Shown: in pieces, positions 6,758 through 13,198 of the stretch
How the letters are laid out: every line of letters starts with the position of its first letter
How positions within the stretch are numbered: position 1 is the stretch's first letter
NCBI GenBank assembly: GCA_041736895.1
Contig: JBGSSS010000071.1
Span: 1-19,419, forward strand
Direction: 5' to 3'
DNA: 19,419 nucleotides
Source of the DNA: JANRLT01 sp041736895
GTDB taxonomy: Bacteria > Planctomycetota > Planctomycetia > Pirellulales > JALHPA01
The notes under the pieces: generated by a model
The model's input: only the letters and a program-made list of their open reading frames with translations
Database searches by the model: none
What the model was told of the DNA's origin: nothing
Position numbers and translations under genes: made by a program

Positions 6758-8008
6758 ATGCTCTGGATCGGCCTCGACGAAGCTGGCTACGGACCGATGC
6801 TCGGCCCGTTGGTCGTCGGCTGCGCGGTCTGGCGCGTGCCCGATGGGACGTCGCTCGCTGAATGCGGGAAGCTGATCAAGAAGCTGACCTGCGCCGATCA
6901 ACCAACGGCCGCGTGGGAAAAGTTCGCGCAGTGGAAGGCCAAGCAAGCCACGGCAAAGAAGCCGAGCTCGCCGGCCGCGGCGCTCAAGAAGCTGCCGCCG
7001 CTCTGGCTCACCGATTCCAAGAAGATTCATCAACCCGCGCTGCCGGAACGGCTGGAGCGCGCGGCGTGGCCGCTGTGGGAACTGGTGCATGGGCCACTCT
7101 ATCGCGCGGAAGATGCGCGGCGGCTGTGGATCGAGACGGAAGTGCCCGACAATCCGCAGACGCAATTGTTTGCAGAGGCAGAAGAGGAGCTTCTGACGTC
7201 GGCTGTTGGTTTAACGGCGAAGCGGCAAGCTGGGGGTAGTCATTCGCGAGAAACGGCGTTATTGGTTTCACGCTCTCCAAATACAACGCACATTGCGTCC
7301 CCCCCTTCTCCCTTTTCCCTTTTTCCTTCTTCCCCAACCCCCAACCCCCAATCCCCAACCCCAGCGGCTTCGCCGCTGCCGTGGGACTGGCATGACGAAC
7401 TACGCTGCCCGCAACACGCGAAGCGCGGCGAGTGGCCGGCGGCGGAACATTATCGGCAGCGGCTTGCCGAATGCGGCGTCGAGCTGGTCGATCTGCGCGT
7501 GCGGGTGATGATGCCGTGCGAGTTCAACCGCACAATCGCGCGCGTCGCGAACAAGGCGACGCTCCTCTCGCACGTGACGCTGGGGCTGCTCGCGGAACTG
7601 CTGCGCCGCCACGAACGGGAACACGAGCCGGCGTTCATCGAAGCCGACAAACACGGCGGCCGCGATTCGTACGCGGGTTTGCTGCAACAGCACTGGCCCG
7701 ACGCCACGGTGGTGACCCATCACGAGTCACGCGCGCAAAGCCGGTACAACATGGACAACGGCGCCGCGCGGACGATTCATTTCAGCGCGCGCGGCGAGTC
7801 GTCGCTCGCCACGGCGAGTGCCTCGCTCGCCGCGAAGTCGATCCGCGAATTGGCCATGCACGGGTTCAACCGGTTCTGGCGCACGCATCAACCGGACCTG
7901 CGGCCGACGGCCGGTTACAGCGTTGATGCGGGGCGGTTTTTGGAGGAGACGGCGGAGCTGCGCGAGCTATTGGGAGTGGCGGATGAGTTGTTGATTCGCT
8001 GCCGGTAG
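6758..8008 (+). CDS. Ribonuclease HII/HIII-like protein with low-complexity insertion
   Basis: 416 residues. IGLDEAGYGPMLGPLVVG (4-21) is the RNase HII/HIII active-site opening (family DEAGRGPxxGP) with Asp7 and Glu8. TDSKKI (85-90) matches the conserved DSKKL, EADKHGG (295-301) supplies a third acid at Asp297, and GESSLATASASLAAKSIREL (346-365) matches the family's AAS..AK helix, with Glu347 where RNase HII has Asp and RNase HIII has Glu. The acids thus read D-E-D-E, as in RNase HIII, although the N-terminal TBP-like domain of HIII is missing. The expected role is cleavage of RNA in RNA/DNA hybrids. Residues about 151-205 (SPPSPFSLFPSSPTPNPQSP and flanks) encode a dispersed C/T repeat and look inserted. 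The start follows a repeat and lacks a Shine-Dalgarno sequence. It may be a divergent planctomycete paralogue rather than the cell's main RNase HII. Confidence 0.75.
   Translation: MLWIGLDEAGYGPMLGPLVVGCAVWRVPDGTSLAECGKLIKKLTCADQPTAAWEKFAQWKAKQATAKKPSSPAAALKKLPPLWLTDSKKIHQPALPERLERAAWPLWELVHGPLYRAEDARRLWIETEVPDNPQTQLFAEAEEELLTSAVGLTAKRQAGGSHSRETALLVSRSPNTTHIASPPSPFSLFPSSPTPNPQSPTPAASPLPWDWHDELRCPQHAKRGEWPAAEHYRQRLAECGVELVDLRVRVMMPCEFNRTIARVANKATLLSHVTLGLLAELLRRHEREHEPAFIEADKHGGRDSYAGLLQQHWPDATVVTHHESRAQSRYNMDNGAARTIHFSARGESSLATASASLAAKSIRELAMHGFNRFWRTHQPDLRPTAGYSVDAGRFLEETAELRELLGVADELLIRCR
7208..7372 (+). repeat. Repeat-derived in-frame insertion within the RNase H-like gene
   Basis: The stretch encodes residues about 151-205 and contains CCCTTTTCCCTTTTTCC-type sequence followed by CCCCAACCCCCAACCCCC (about 7333-7350) and AATCCCCAACCCC, the same composition as the intergenic repeats at 6671-6753 and 11343-11398. 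It ends beside a palindrome AGCGGCTTCGCCGCT (7363-7377). The frame stays open across it, and it falls between the DSKKI segment and the third active-site acid. The exact boundaries are estimates. Confidence 0.65.
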
Positions 8009-8315
8009 AGTTGTGGGTTACGGGTTGTGGCTTGTGAGTAGAAATGCAAAATGTATCGAAGCGAATGAAGCTTGATCCCGAAGGGATCGCAGATCTTAGC
8101 CGGTGGTCGCTGCAACGCAGCGCACCACCGGAAAACGCAAATGATTTTCGGGCATCCTGAAGGGATGCTAGAAGCGTTTAATTGTTCTAGCACCCCTATC
8201 GGGGTGCGTGCTTTGTATGATCAACTCACCGGTGGTGCGCCGCTACGCGACGACCACCGGCCAAGTTCTGCGATCTCTTCGGGATAAATTTGCTACAACC
8301 CCCCAACTCACACAC
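8009..8315. repeat. REP-like inverted-repeat element (family H) filling the intergenic gap
   Basis: GATCCCGAAGGGATCGCAGA (from 8074) followed by a CCGGTGGTCGCTGCAACGCA segment and CGCACCACCGG (to about 8131) is mirrored at about 8228-8285, forming a long imperfect inverted repeat. Each arm contains its own palindromes (ATCCCGAAGGGAT; CCGGTGGT..ACCACCGG). The centre has further short hairpins (GCATCCTGAAGGGATGC at 8152-8168; GCACCCCTATCGGGGTGC at 8190-8207). The element ends about 30 bases before the GTPase start codon. No gene lies within it. Confidence 0.85.
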
Positions 8316-9320
8316 ATGGCTGCTAACCTCACCCCGCAATATCTCAAGGCTCAAGAAGCTTATCGCCGCGCGGCGACGCCGGACGAGGAACTGCGCTGGT
8401 TGGAGGTGATGCTCCGCGAAATTCCGAAGCACAAAGCCTCGGAAAAGATGCAGGTCGAGCTCAAGACCAAGATCAGCAAAACTCGCAAAGAGGCCGAAGC
8501 CTTCCGCAGCAAGCCGGCCAAGTCGAATAGCCAAGAAGTCTCGATCCCACGGCAAGGCGCCGGCACGATCTTGATCGTCGGCGGCCCCAACGCGGGCAAG
8601 AGTTCGCTCCTCGCCGCGCTGACCCGCGCGAAGCCCGAGATTGCGCCGTACCCCTTCACGACGCGGCTGCCGCAGCCGGGGATGATGACGTGGGAAGACG
8701 TCACGCTGCAATTGATCGACACGCCGCCGGTGACGGCCGACAACTTGCCGCCGTACTTGCTCGGGATGGTGCGCGGGGCGAACTTGGTTGTGCTGCTGGT
8801 GGACCTTGGCAGTGATGACGGGATCGAAGAATGCCAAGCCGCGCTCGACAAAATCCAAGAAACCAAAAGCCGCCTCGGCAAGGAAAGCATGCTCGACGAA
8901 GAGGACATGGGTCTCAGCTTCACGCAAACGATCGTCGTCGTGAACAAGGTGGACCTGCCAGAGGCCGCGGATCGCCTCGCGCTGCTGCACGAGCTATGTC
9001 CGCTCGATTTTCCGGAGTACCAGGTCTCGACAACAACAGGGCAGGGAATCGAAGAGCTGCGCAACACGATGTACCGCGCGCTCGACCTGATTCGCGTCTA
9101 CACGAAAATGCCAAACAAAAAAGAACCGGACATGGACAAGCCGTACACGCTCCGTCGCGGCGGCACGCTGCTCGACGTCGCGGAACTCGTGCACAAAGAC
9201 TTGGCCGAGAACCTAAAGCACGCCCGAATCTGGGGCACGGACATCATCCCCGGCAGCACGATCAAGGGGGATTATGTGCTGCACGATCGCGATGTGGTGG
9301 AGATTCACGCGAATACGTAG
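8316..9320 (+). CDS. TGS-domain GTPase of the Obg/DRG group
   Basis: 334 residues from the ATG at 8316. A Lys/Glu-rich helical N-terminus (1-75) is followed by a GTPase domain with G1 GGPNAGKSS (89-97), a G2 region with PYPFTTRLPQPGMM (111-124, like the PFTT of Obg/DRG proteins), G3 DTPP (135-138) and G4 NKVD (210-213). A C-terminal TGS domain (about 258-332) follows, including YTLRRGGTLLDVAELVHKDL. The family binds GTP, and Obg/DRG relatives act with ribosomes; the specific role here is inferred. Upstream in-frame codons lie inside a repeat element, so the later ATG is preferred. No Shine-Dalgarno sequence is visible before it. The domain order resembles archaeal/eukaryotic DRG more than classic Obg, since the Gly-rich Obg domain is absent. 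It is convergent with the hydrolase gene at 9726. Confidence 0.9.
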   Translation: MAANLTPQYLKAQEAYRRAATPDEELRWLEVMLREIPKHKASEKMQVELKTKISKTRKEAEAFRSKPAKSNSQEVSIPRQGAGTILIVGGPNAGKSSLLAALTRAKPEIAPYPFTTRLPQPGMMTWEDVTLQLIDTPPVTADNLPPYLLGMVRGANLVVLLVDLGSDDGIEECQAALDKIQETKSRLGKESMLDEEDMGLSFTQTIVVVNKVDLPEAADRLALLHELCPLDFPEYQVSTTTGQGIEELRNTMYRALDLIRVYTKMPNKKEPDMDKPYTLRRGGTLLDVAELVHKDLAENLKHARIWGTDIIPGSTIKGDYVLHDRDVVEIHANT

Positions 9321-9347
9321 CGCGGGCTTCAGCCGCGCGTGCATAAC

Positions 9348-9715
9348 AATGGGACACTGATTTTTATGATGGAACTGATTTGCACTGATCAGTAAACTAT
9401 TAGGGAAGGGAAATCTGTTTTTGTAGGGACGACTAAAGAAGAATCTGGTTTGGATCCCTCCCCCTTGCGGGGAGGGCTGGGGAGGGGGTTCGGGGTTAAG
9501 CGAATCCTTGATGAGTAGTATTATTTCTTGGACTTGATTTGTTTGAGCTTTTGTGCGAGACGCAGTCTGCCCCCGCGCATCACCCCTCCCTAACCCTCCC
9601 CATCAAGGGGAGGGGACCAGACAGATTTTTTTATCGAGCGCTTTTCTTTTACATATCGAGCGCTTTGCTGCTGATCAGTGAAAATCAGTCCCATCATAAA
9701 AATCAGTGTCCCATT
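9348..9715. repeat. Inverted-repeat element with 45-base termini (family B, copy 1)
   Basis: The left terminus (9348-9392) begins AATGGGACACTGATTTTTAT and ends CACTGATCAG. The right terminus (9671-9715) is its reverse complement with only 2 mismatches in 45. Between them lies a complete family A element. The terminal sequence is built from ACTGATT/CACTGAT words. A diverged pair of the same family occurs at 12199-12585. No transposase is inside, so if mobile it is non-autonomous. Confidence 0.9.
9441..9627. repeat. GC-rich inverted-repeat element (family A, copy 2), nested
   Basis: The left arm (9441-9490) contains CCCTCCCCCTTGCGGGGAGG and GCTGGGGAGGGGG, identical to the arm at 486-530 over that core. 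The right arm (9581-9627) is the reverse-oriented partner with CCCCTCCCTAACCCTCCCC and AAGGGGAGGGGACC. The spacing between arms is about 90 bases, close to copy 1. It sits inside the family B element. Confidence 0.85.
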
Positions 9716-9725
9716 CATTCCGCAT

Positions 9726-11189
9726 TCACTCCGCCGCCGCCGAACCCAGCACCTTGATCGTCGTCGACAACGGCAGCGGATACGGCTGGCGGTCGTATTG
9801 GGCTTCGACGAAGACGGCGGAGTAGCCCTCCGCTGGGATGGCCGCTTCGGCGATTGTTTCGCCGGCCGTAATGTCGAGCTTCTTGGGCACGAACGTCGCG
9901 TCGCGGAAGTCCCGGGTCTTGCTCTCGGCCGTCCAGAGCGTCAGCTCGCGCGGCGGTTGGTCGGATTTCACCGCGATTTTGTGCGTTTTGTCGGTCGTTT
10001 TATGCTCCCAGGTCAGCTTCGGCAGCTTGTCCTTGCCGGCCCCCTCCTTGCCCGGCTGCTCCTTGGCCGTCATGTGCTGGTACATCGCCCCCAACCCGCC
10101 GAGCAGCCGTGGATAATCCTTGATCCCGTGGCCGTTGTTGGGGACGTAGAGGATGTACTTCTCGCCCTGCAGTTGGTCGTAGTAGACATTGAGCGCATCG
10201 ACGGTCCAATAGCGATCGTTCGTCGCGAGGATGATCATTTTCGGCAGCGTCAATTGCGCGCGGTACTCGAACGGATCGACAATACGGACCAGGTCTTTGC
10301 CGCGCGGCGTCGTCATCATCGCGGGGAGTCCCTTGGACGTGTAGTCCTTCAATTGATCCGAGTAGGTGCCGTAATAGGCGAGTTGCTGCTTGAGCTGCGC
10401 GGCCATGTTGAGCGTGTCGATCACCATCGGCGCGATCGCGTTGACGCGTTTGTCGTGCGTCGCCGTGAGCCAGGTCGTCCAGCCGCGCTTCGACGCGCCG
10501 GTCACCATGAAGTGTTCGAGCTTGATGTTCCATTCCTTTGCGGCGAGTTCCTGCGCCGTGTCCATCGCGCGGACGGCGCTCTTGACCATCGGCAAAAGCA
10601 GCGGCCAATCTCCTTCGCCGCTGAGCATGAACTTGGCAAACGTCAGCGAGATGATCGCGTCTTCGTACAACCCGTTGAACAGCGGTTGCTGCGGAACTTG
10701 GCGCACGACGATGATCGGTGCTTGCAACATGTCGGCGGCAGCGAGGAGCAACTTGGCATTGCTGGGGAGTTCTTCGTTCTCTTTCGCCGGCGCTTCGAGT
10801 TCGTCCTTCCACGCCCCGCCATCGACCAGGAGCAACGCCTGCGAGTCGCTGCGGATCTTGGCCGGCTTGTAGAGGAAGACCTGATGCTTCCACGTGGTGT
10901 CGTGCCACGACTGCGACGTCATGATCACTTCGATTCCCTTCGCATCGCCCGAACCCCAGCGGCGGCGGATGGTGTACTTGTACGCCGCGTCGGGCTTGCT
11001 CACATACTCGCGCAGGGCGCTCGGCGGGTCGAGCTTTTCGGCGTTTGGCTTTTCCGTGGCTGGCTTTGCCGCAGCGGGTGCGGCCGGCGCTTCGACCGGC
11101 GGTTTTTGCGCCGCGGCGCGTCGTGTGTCCGGTGAAAGAAGCATGACCGTGACGACGGCGAGCCACAAGAGACAAAGCAGACGAATCAT
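9726..11189 (-). CDS. Secreted PhoPQ-activated pathogenicity-related (PqaA-like) alpha/beta hydrolase
   Basis: 487 residues. The start at 11189 is chosen because AAGGGA lies six bases upstream; a frame extension to 11222 exists. The signal peptide is about residues 1-27, followed by a Pro/Ala-rich linker (30-53). The hydrolase domain shows VDGGAWK (122-128), GASKRGW (231-237) with probable nucleophile Ser233, ATNDRYWTVDAL (322-333) with candidate acid Asp325, and NNGHGIKDY (351-359) with candidate His354. This order fits the PhoPQ-activated pathogenicity-related family (PF10142), named from Salmonella PqaA. It is common in planctomycetes, where its substrate is unknown to me. The product should be periplasmic or secreted. 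A C-terminal beta-rich region (about 385-485) follows. The gene stands alone between repeat-filled gaps. Confidence 0.88.
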   Translation of the reverse strand: MIRLLCLLWLAVVTVMLLSPDTRRAAAQKPPVEAPAAPAAAKPATEKPNAEKLDPPSALREYVSKPDAAYKYTIRRRWGSGDAKGIEVIMTSQSWHDTTWKHQVFLYKPAKIRSDSQALLLVDGGAWKDELEAPAKENEELPSNAKLLLAAADMLQAPIIVVRQVPQQPLFNGLYEDAIISLTFAKFMLSGEGDWPLLLPMVKSAVRAMDTAQELAAKEWNIKLEHFMVTGASKRGWTTWLTATHDKRVNAIAPMVIDTLNMAAQLKQQLAYYGTYSDQLKDYTSKGLPAMMTTPRGKDLVRIVDPFEYRAQLTLPKMIILATNDRYWTVDALNVYYDQLQGEKYILYVPNNGHGIKDYPRLLGGLGAMYQHMTAKEQPGKEGAGKDKLPKLTWEHKTTDKTHKIAVKSDQPPRELTLWTAESKTRDFRDATFVPKKLDITAGETIAEAAIPAEGYSAVFVEAQYDRQPYPLPLSTTIKVLGSAAAE

Positions 11190-11342
11190 GAAGAGTCCCT
11201 TCAATGACGAAAGAGAGGCCAAATGTGGCCGCGAGAGAATTCATTTTCCCAGGCCGCATTTTACCGCAAACCGGCCACGGTGAATATCAAAGATTCGGAA
11301 TAGGAGATCGTGTGTGCGAGAAAAAAATACCCCTAGTCTTTT

Positions 11343-11398
11343 AAGGGAAAAGGAAAAAGGTGGACATTACTACCTTTTCCCTTTTCCCTTTTTCCTTC
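11343..11398. repeat. C/T-rich imperfect inverted repeat (family I relative)
   Basis: AAGGGAAAAGGAAAAAGGT at 11343-11361 is followed after about 10 bases by ACCTTTTCCCTTTTCCCTTT (11372-11391), its approximate reverse complement. The 270-base gap between the hydrolase and livF-type genes also holds the palindrome CTTGGGTTAAAACCCAAG (11438-11455), directly downstream of the ABC gene stop. That palindrome is followed on the minus strand by an A run, not a T run, so it is not a canonical terminator. Confidence 0.65.
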
Positions 11399-11459
11399 AG
11401 TTTTCAAGCATGGGGCTAGCACCATAATTTTTTCACGCTTGGGTTAAAACCCAAGCCAC

Positions 11460-12176
11460 TTACGCTCCCAAATACGCTTCCTGCACGCGTGTGTCGTTGA
11501 GCAATTCGCTCGCGGGACCGGAGAAGCTGATCTGCCCCGATTCGAGCACATATCCGCGCTGCGCTAGCTTGAGCGCTTGCTTTGCGTTTTGTTCGACGAG
11601 CAAAATCGCGATCCCGCGCGAGTTCAGTTCGCGGATGACGGCAAAGATTTTCTGCACAATCAACGGCGCGAGGCCGAGCGATGGTTCGTCGAGCAGGAGC
11701 AGCTTCGGCCGCGACATCAGCGCGCGGGCGAGCGCCAGCATCTGTTGTTCGCCGCCCGAGAGTGTTCCGGCAAGCTGTTGCCCGCGTTCTTCGAGGATGG
11801 GAAACATGTCGTGCATCGTGCGCAGGTCGTCGCGGATTTCGGCTTTGTCGCTGCGCGTGTACGCGCCGAGTTCGAGATTCTCCCGCACCGTGAGCCGCGG
11901 AAAGACTTGCCGTCCCTCGGGTGAGTGCGAAATGCCGAGCCTGACGATCTCGTTCGCCGCGTGCCCGCCGATTGGTTTGCCGGCGAACGTGATTTTGCCC
12001 GCCGTCGGTTTGAGGATGCCGGAGATCGCGCGGAGAGTGCTGCTTTTGCCCGCGCCGTTGGCCCCGATCATCGTGACGATCTCGCCCTCGCCGACGTCGA
12101 GGCTGATCCCATGCAGCGCGGTGATCGGTCCATAGCCGGCTTTGACGTCGCGGAGTTCGAGGAGAGGTTCGCTCAT
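11460..12176 (-). CDS. livF: LivF-type ABC transporter ATP-binding protein, unpaired
   Basis: 238 residues, full length for LivF. Motifs are Walker A GANGAGKS (38-45), Q-loop segment SPEGRQVF (85-92), signature LSGGE (139-143), Walker B LLLLDEPS (159-166) with LGLAP following, and ILLVEQN (191-197), the LivF-specific form of the switch region. LivF with LivG powers uptake of branched-chain amino acids or related substrates (urea and amide systems use the same architecture). No LivG, permease or binding-protein gene is within the window: both flanks are repeat-filled gaps and then unrelated genes. Partners may be elsewhere in the genome or the gene may have been separated from its operon. The start MSEPLLELRDV has no strong Shine-Dalgarno sequence. 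Confidence 0.9.
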   Translation of the reverse strand: MSEPLLELRDVKAGYGPITALHGISLDVGEGEIVTMIGANGAGKSSTLRAISGILKPTAGKITFAGKPIGGHAANEIVRLGISHSPEGRQVFPRLTVRENLELGAYTRSDKAEIRDDLRTMHDMFPILEERGQQLAGTLSGGEQQMLALARALMSRPKLLLLDEPSLGLAPLIVQKIFAVIRELNSRGIAILLVEQNAKQALKLAQRGYVLESGQISFSGPASELLNDTRVQEAYLGA

Positions 12177-12580
12177 AAAGACATTTTTCCAAATACGGAT
12201 GGGACACTGATTTGACTGATGCTACTGATTGGCACTGATCTGCAAAGACCGCAAAAACTCTAAGGGCCGATCCCGCAACTGTTTTCCTCGGCGAAACGGA
12301 ACGGTCGATGCTTAAAAGTCTGGCAGTTGGCAGAAGAATGAAGGCAGGAGAATGGATCAGGATTATTCTTCTGCCTTCATTCTTCTGCTAATATCTGAAT
12401 GTAACTTTTGCGCGTGAACTCGACTTTGGCGGGCAAACCCAGCTTTAGTCACCAGTGTGATGTGATGAAAACAGTATTGGGATACGCCCTAAAATTAGAA
12501 GCGAAGAATGCAACTCTAACGTTATCCTTGCAAGTCTTGCTGATCAGTGGTCATCCGTCAAATCTGCGGGAATCAGTGTC
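12177..12580. other. Intergenic region with composite repeat, no gene
   Basis: This 404-base gap lies between livF and the membrane-protein gene. It contains a diverged family B terminal pair (12199-12241/12541-12585) enclosing a strong family C hairpin (12330-12388). The remaining sequence (about 12245-12325 and 12390-12540) shows no family I recognise. A 63-codon open frame at 12408-12599 ends inside the right repeat arm and is not credible. Confidence 0.65.
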
Positions 12581-12585
12581 CTATT
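12199..12585. repeat. Diverged inverted-repeat element (family B, copy 2)
   Basis: The left end has GATGGGACACTGATT (from 12199) and CACTGATC (12233-12240). The right end (12541-12585), read in reverse complement, has AATAGGACACTGATT and CACTGATCA. Ends and spacing resemble the element at 9348-9715, but the arms match each other only in part, so this copy is older or rearranged. Confidence 0.7.
12330..12388. repeat. Strong hairpin repeat (family C, copy 1)
   Basis: GCAGAAGAATGAAGGCAGGA (then GAAT) at 12330-12353 and the arm at 12365-12388 are reverse complements at 23 of 24 positions with an 11-base loop. A second member is at 15509-15570. RNA from either strand would fold into a long stem. 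Confidence 0.9.
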
Positions 12586-13117
12586 CTGAATTGCTTTGAT
12601 TAGGGCTTCCAAACTGCTGCAACTCGCGGACATGCCCGGCCCAGGCCTGCAAATTTCGCTCGACCGCTTGGCCCAACGTGAACCGCACGACGAGCATCAG
12701 CAGAGCCACGCCGACGAGCACCCAAAGCAAATTCGGCCCGCCGAGCATCAACACGACGAGGGTCAGAAAGCCCGCCGCTTCGGCCAACGCACAGCCGACC
12801 AGCGCCGCCGCTAGGTACGATTGCTGCAGGCTCTGCACAATGTCCGCCTCGGGTGTTTGCAAAGTCGTCCGGCTCGCCAGCGCGCGGCAATTCGCCGCGA
12901 GCATCTGCCGCGGCAAGATCTGCGAGACGACCAACTGCACCGGCACCATCACCGCGACAATATAATCGAGCGGCGACGAGCCAAATGCCAGCGGCACGAG
13001 GTTCTGCCGCTGGAACACGACGATCCCGGCAAAGATCAGCACGCCCGCGATCATCGCCGCAACGATGATCCGCAGGATGTTGGTGATCGAGAGCGAAGAT
13101 GTGGCGGGTTCGCTCAT
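12581..13117 (-). CDS. Small integral membrane protein, function unknown
   Basis: 178 residues with four probable membrane helices: about 13-35, 49-67, 100-124 and 129-146. Between helices 2 and 3 lies a 30-residue polar loop (CRALASRTTLQTPEADIVQS at 77-96). The C-terminal tail (147-178) is polar and ends in an Asn/Ser-rich stretch. LVGCALAEAAGF (106-117) in helix 3 has a small-residue pattern with a buried Glu, superficially like ATP synthase c-type helices, but nothing else supports that link. It begins with MSEPATSSLS at 13117; no clear Shine-Dalgarno sequence is seen. It lies 81 bases downstream of serC on the same strand, so co-transcription is possible. I do not recognise a named family. 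Confidence 0.75.
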   Translation of the reverse strand: MSEPATSSLSITNILRIIVAAMIAGVLIFAGIVVFQRQNLVPLAFGSSPLDYIVAVMVPVQLVVSQILPRQMLAANCRALASRTTLQTPEADIVQSLQQSYLAAALVGCALAEAAGFLTLVVLMLGGPNLLWVLVGVALLMLVVRFTLGQAVERNLQAWAGHVRELQQFGSPNQSNSE

Positions 13118-13198
13118 GAGAAACGACGTTCTGAATGGTGCGCAAAAGCGGTCGCCTTCGGCTCCCCGCTAAACGGTTTATTCGATGCGGAAAGGAAA

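Larger units (their letters stand above)
9321..9725. other. Convergent intergenic region made of nested inverted repeats
   Basis: This 405-base gap separates the convergent GTPase and hydrolase genes. A hairpin CGCGGGCTTCAGCCGCG (9321-9337) abuts the GTPase stop; it has no T run, so a terminator role is uncertain. The remainder is an outer inverted repeat (9348-9392/9671-9715) enclosing a second one (9441-9490/9581-9627). No gene is supported; short open frames cross repeat arms. Confidence 0.7.

Noticed and set aside
9678..11135. 485-codon plus-strand open frame opposite the hydrolase gene
   Set aside because: It is antisense to a gene with a signal peptide, catalytic motifs and a Shine-Dalgarno site. 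Its product is Arg/Val/Leu/Asp-rich with no domain, as expected from the complementary strand of GC-rich coding DNA.
11427..11455. Palindrome CTTGGGTTAAAACCCAAG after livF as a rho-independent terminator
   Set aside because: In the direction of livF transcription the stem is followed by an A-rich, not T-rich, stretch. It is better viewed as another dispersed palindrome.
12581..13117. Membrane protein as an ATP synthase c-like subunit
   Set aside because: Only one helix has a Glu in a small-residue context; length, helix number and loop structure do not fit, and no other ATP synthase genes are near.
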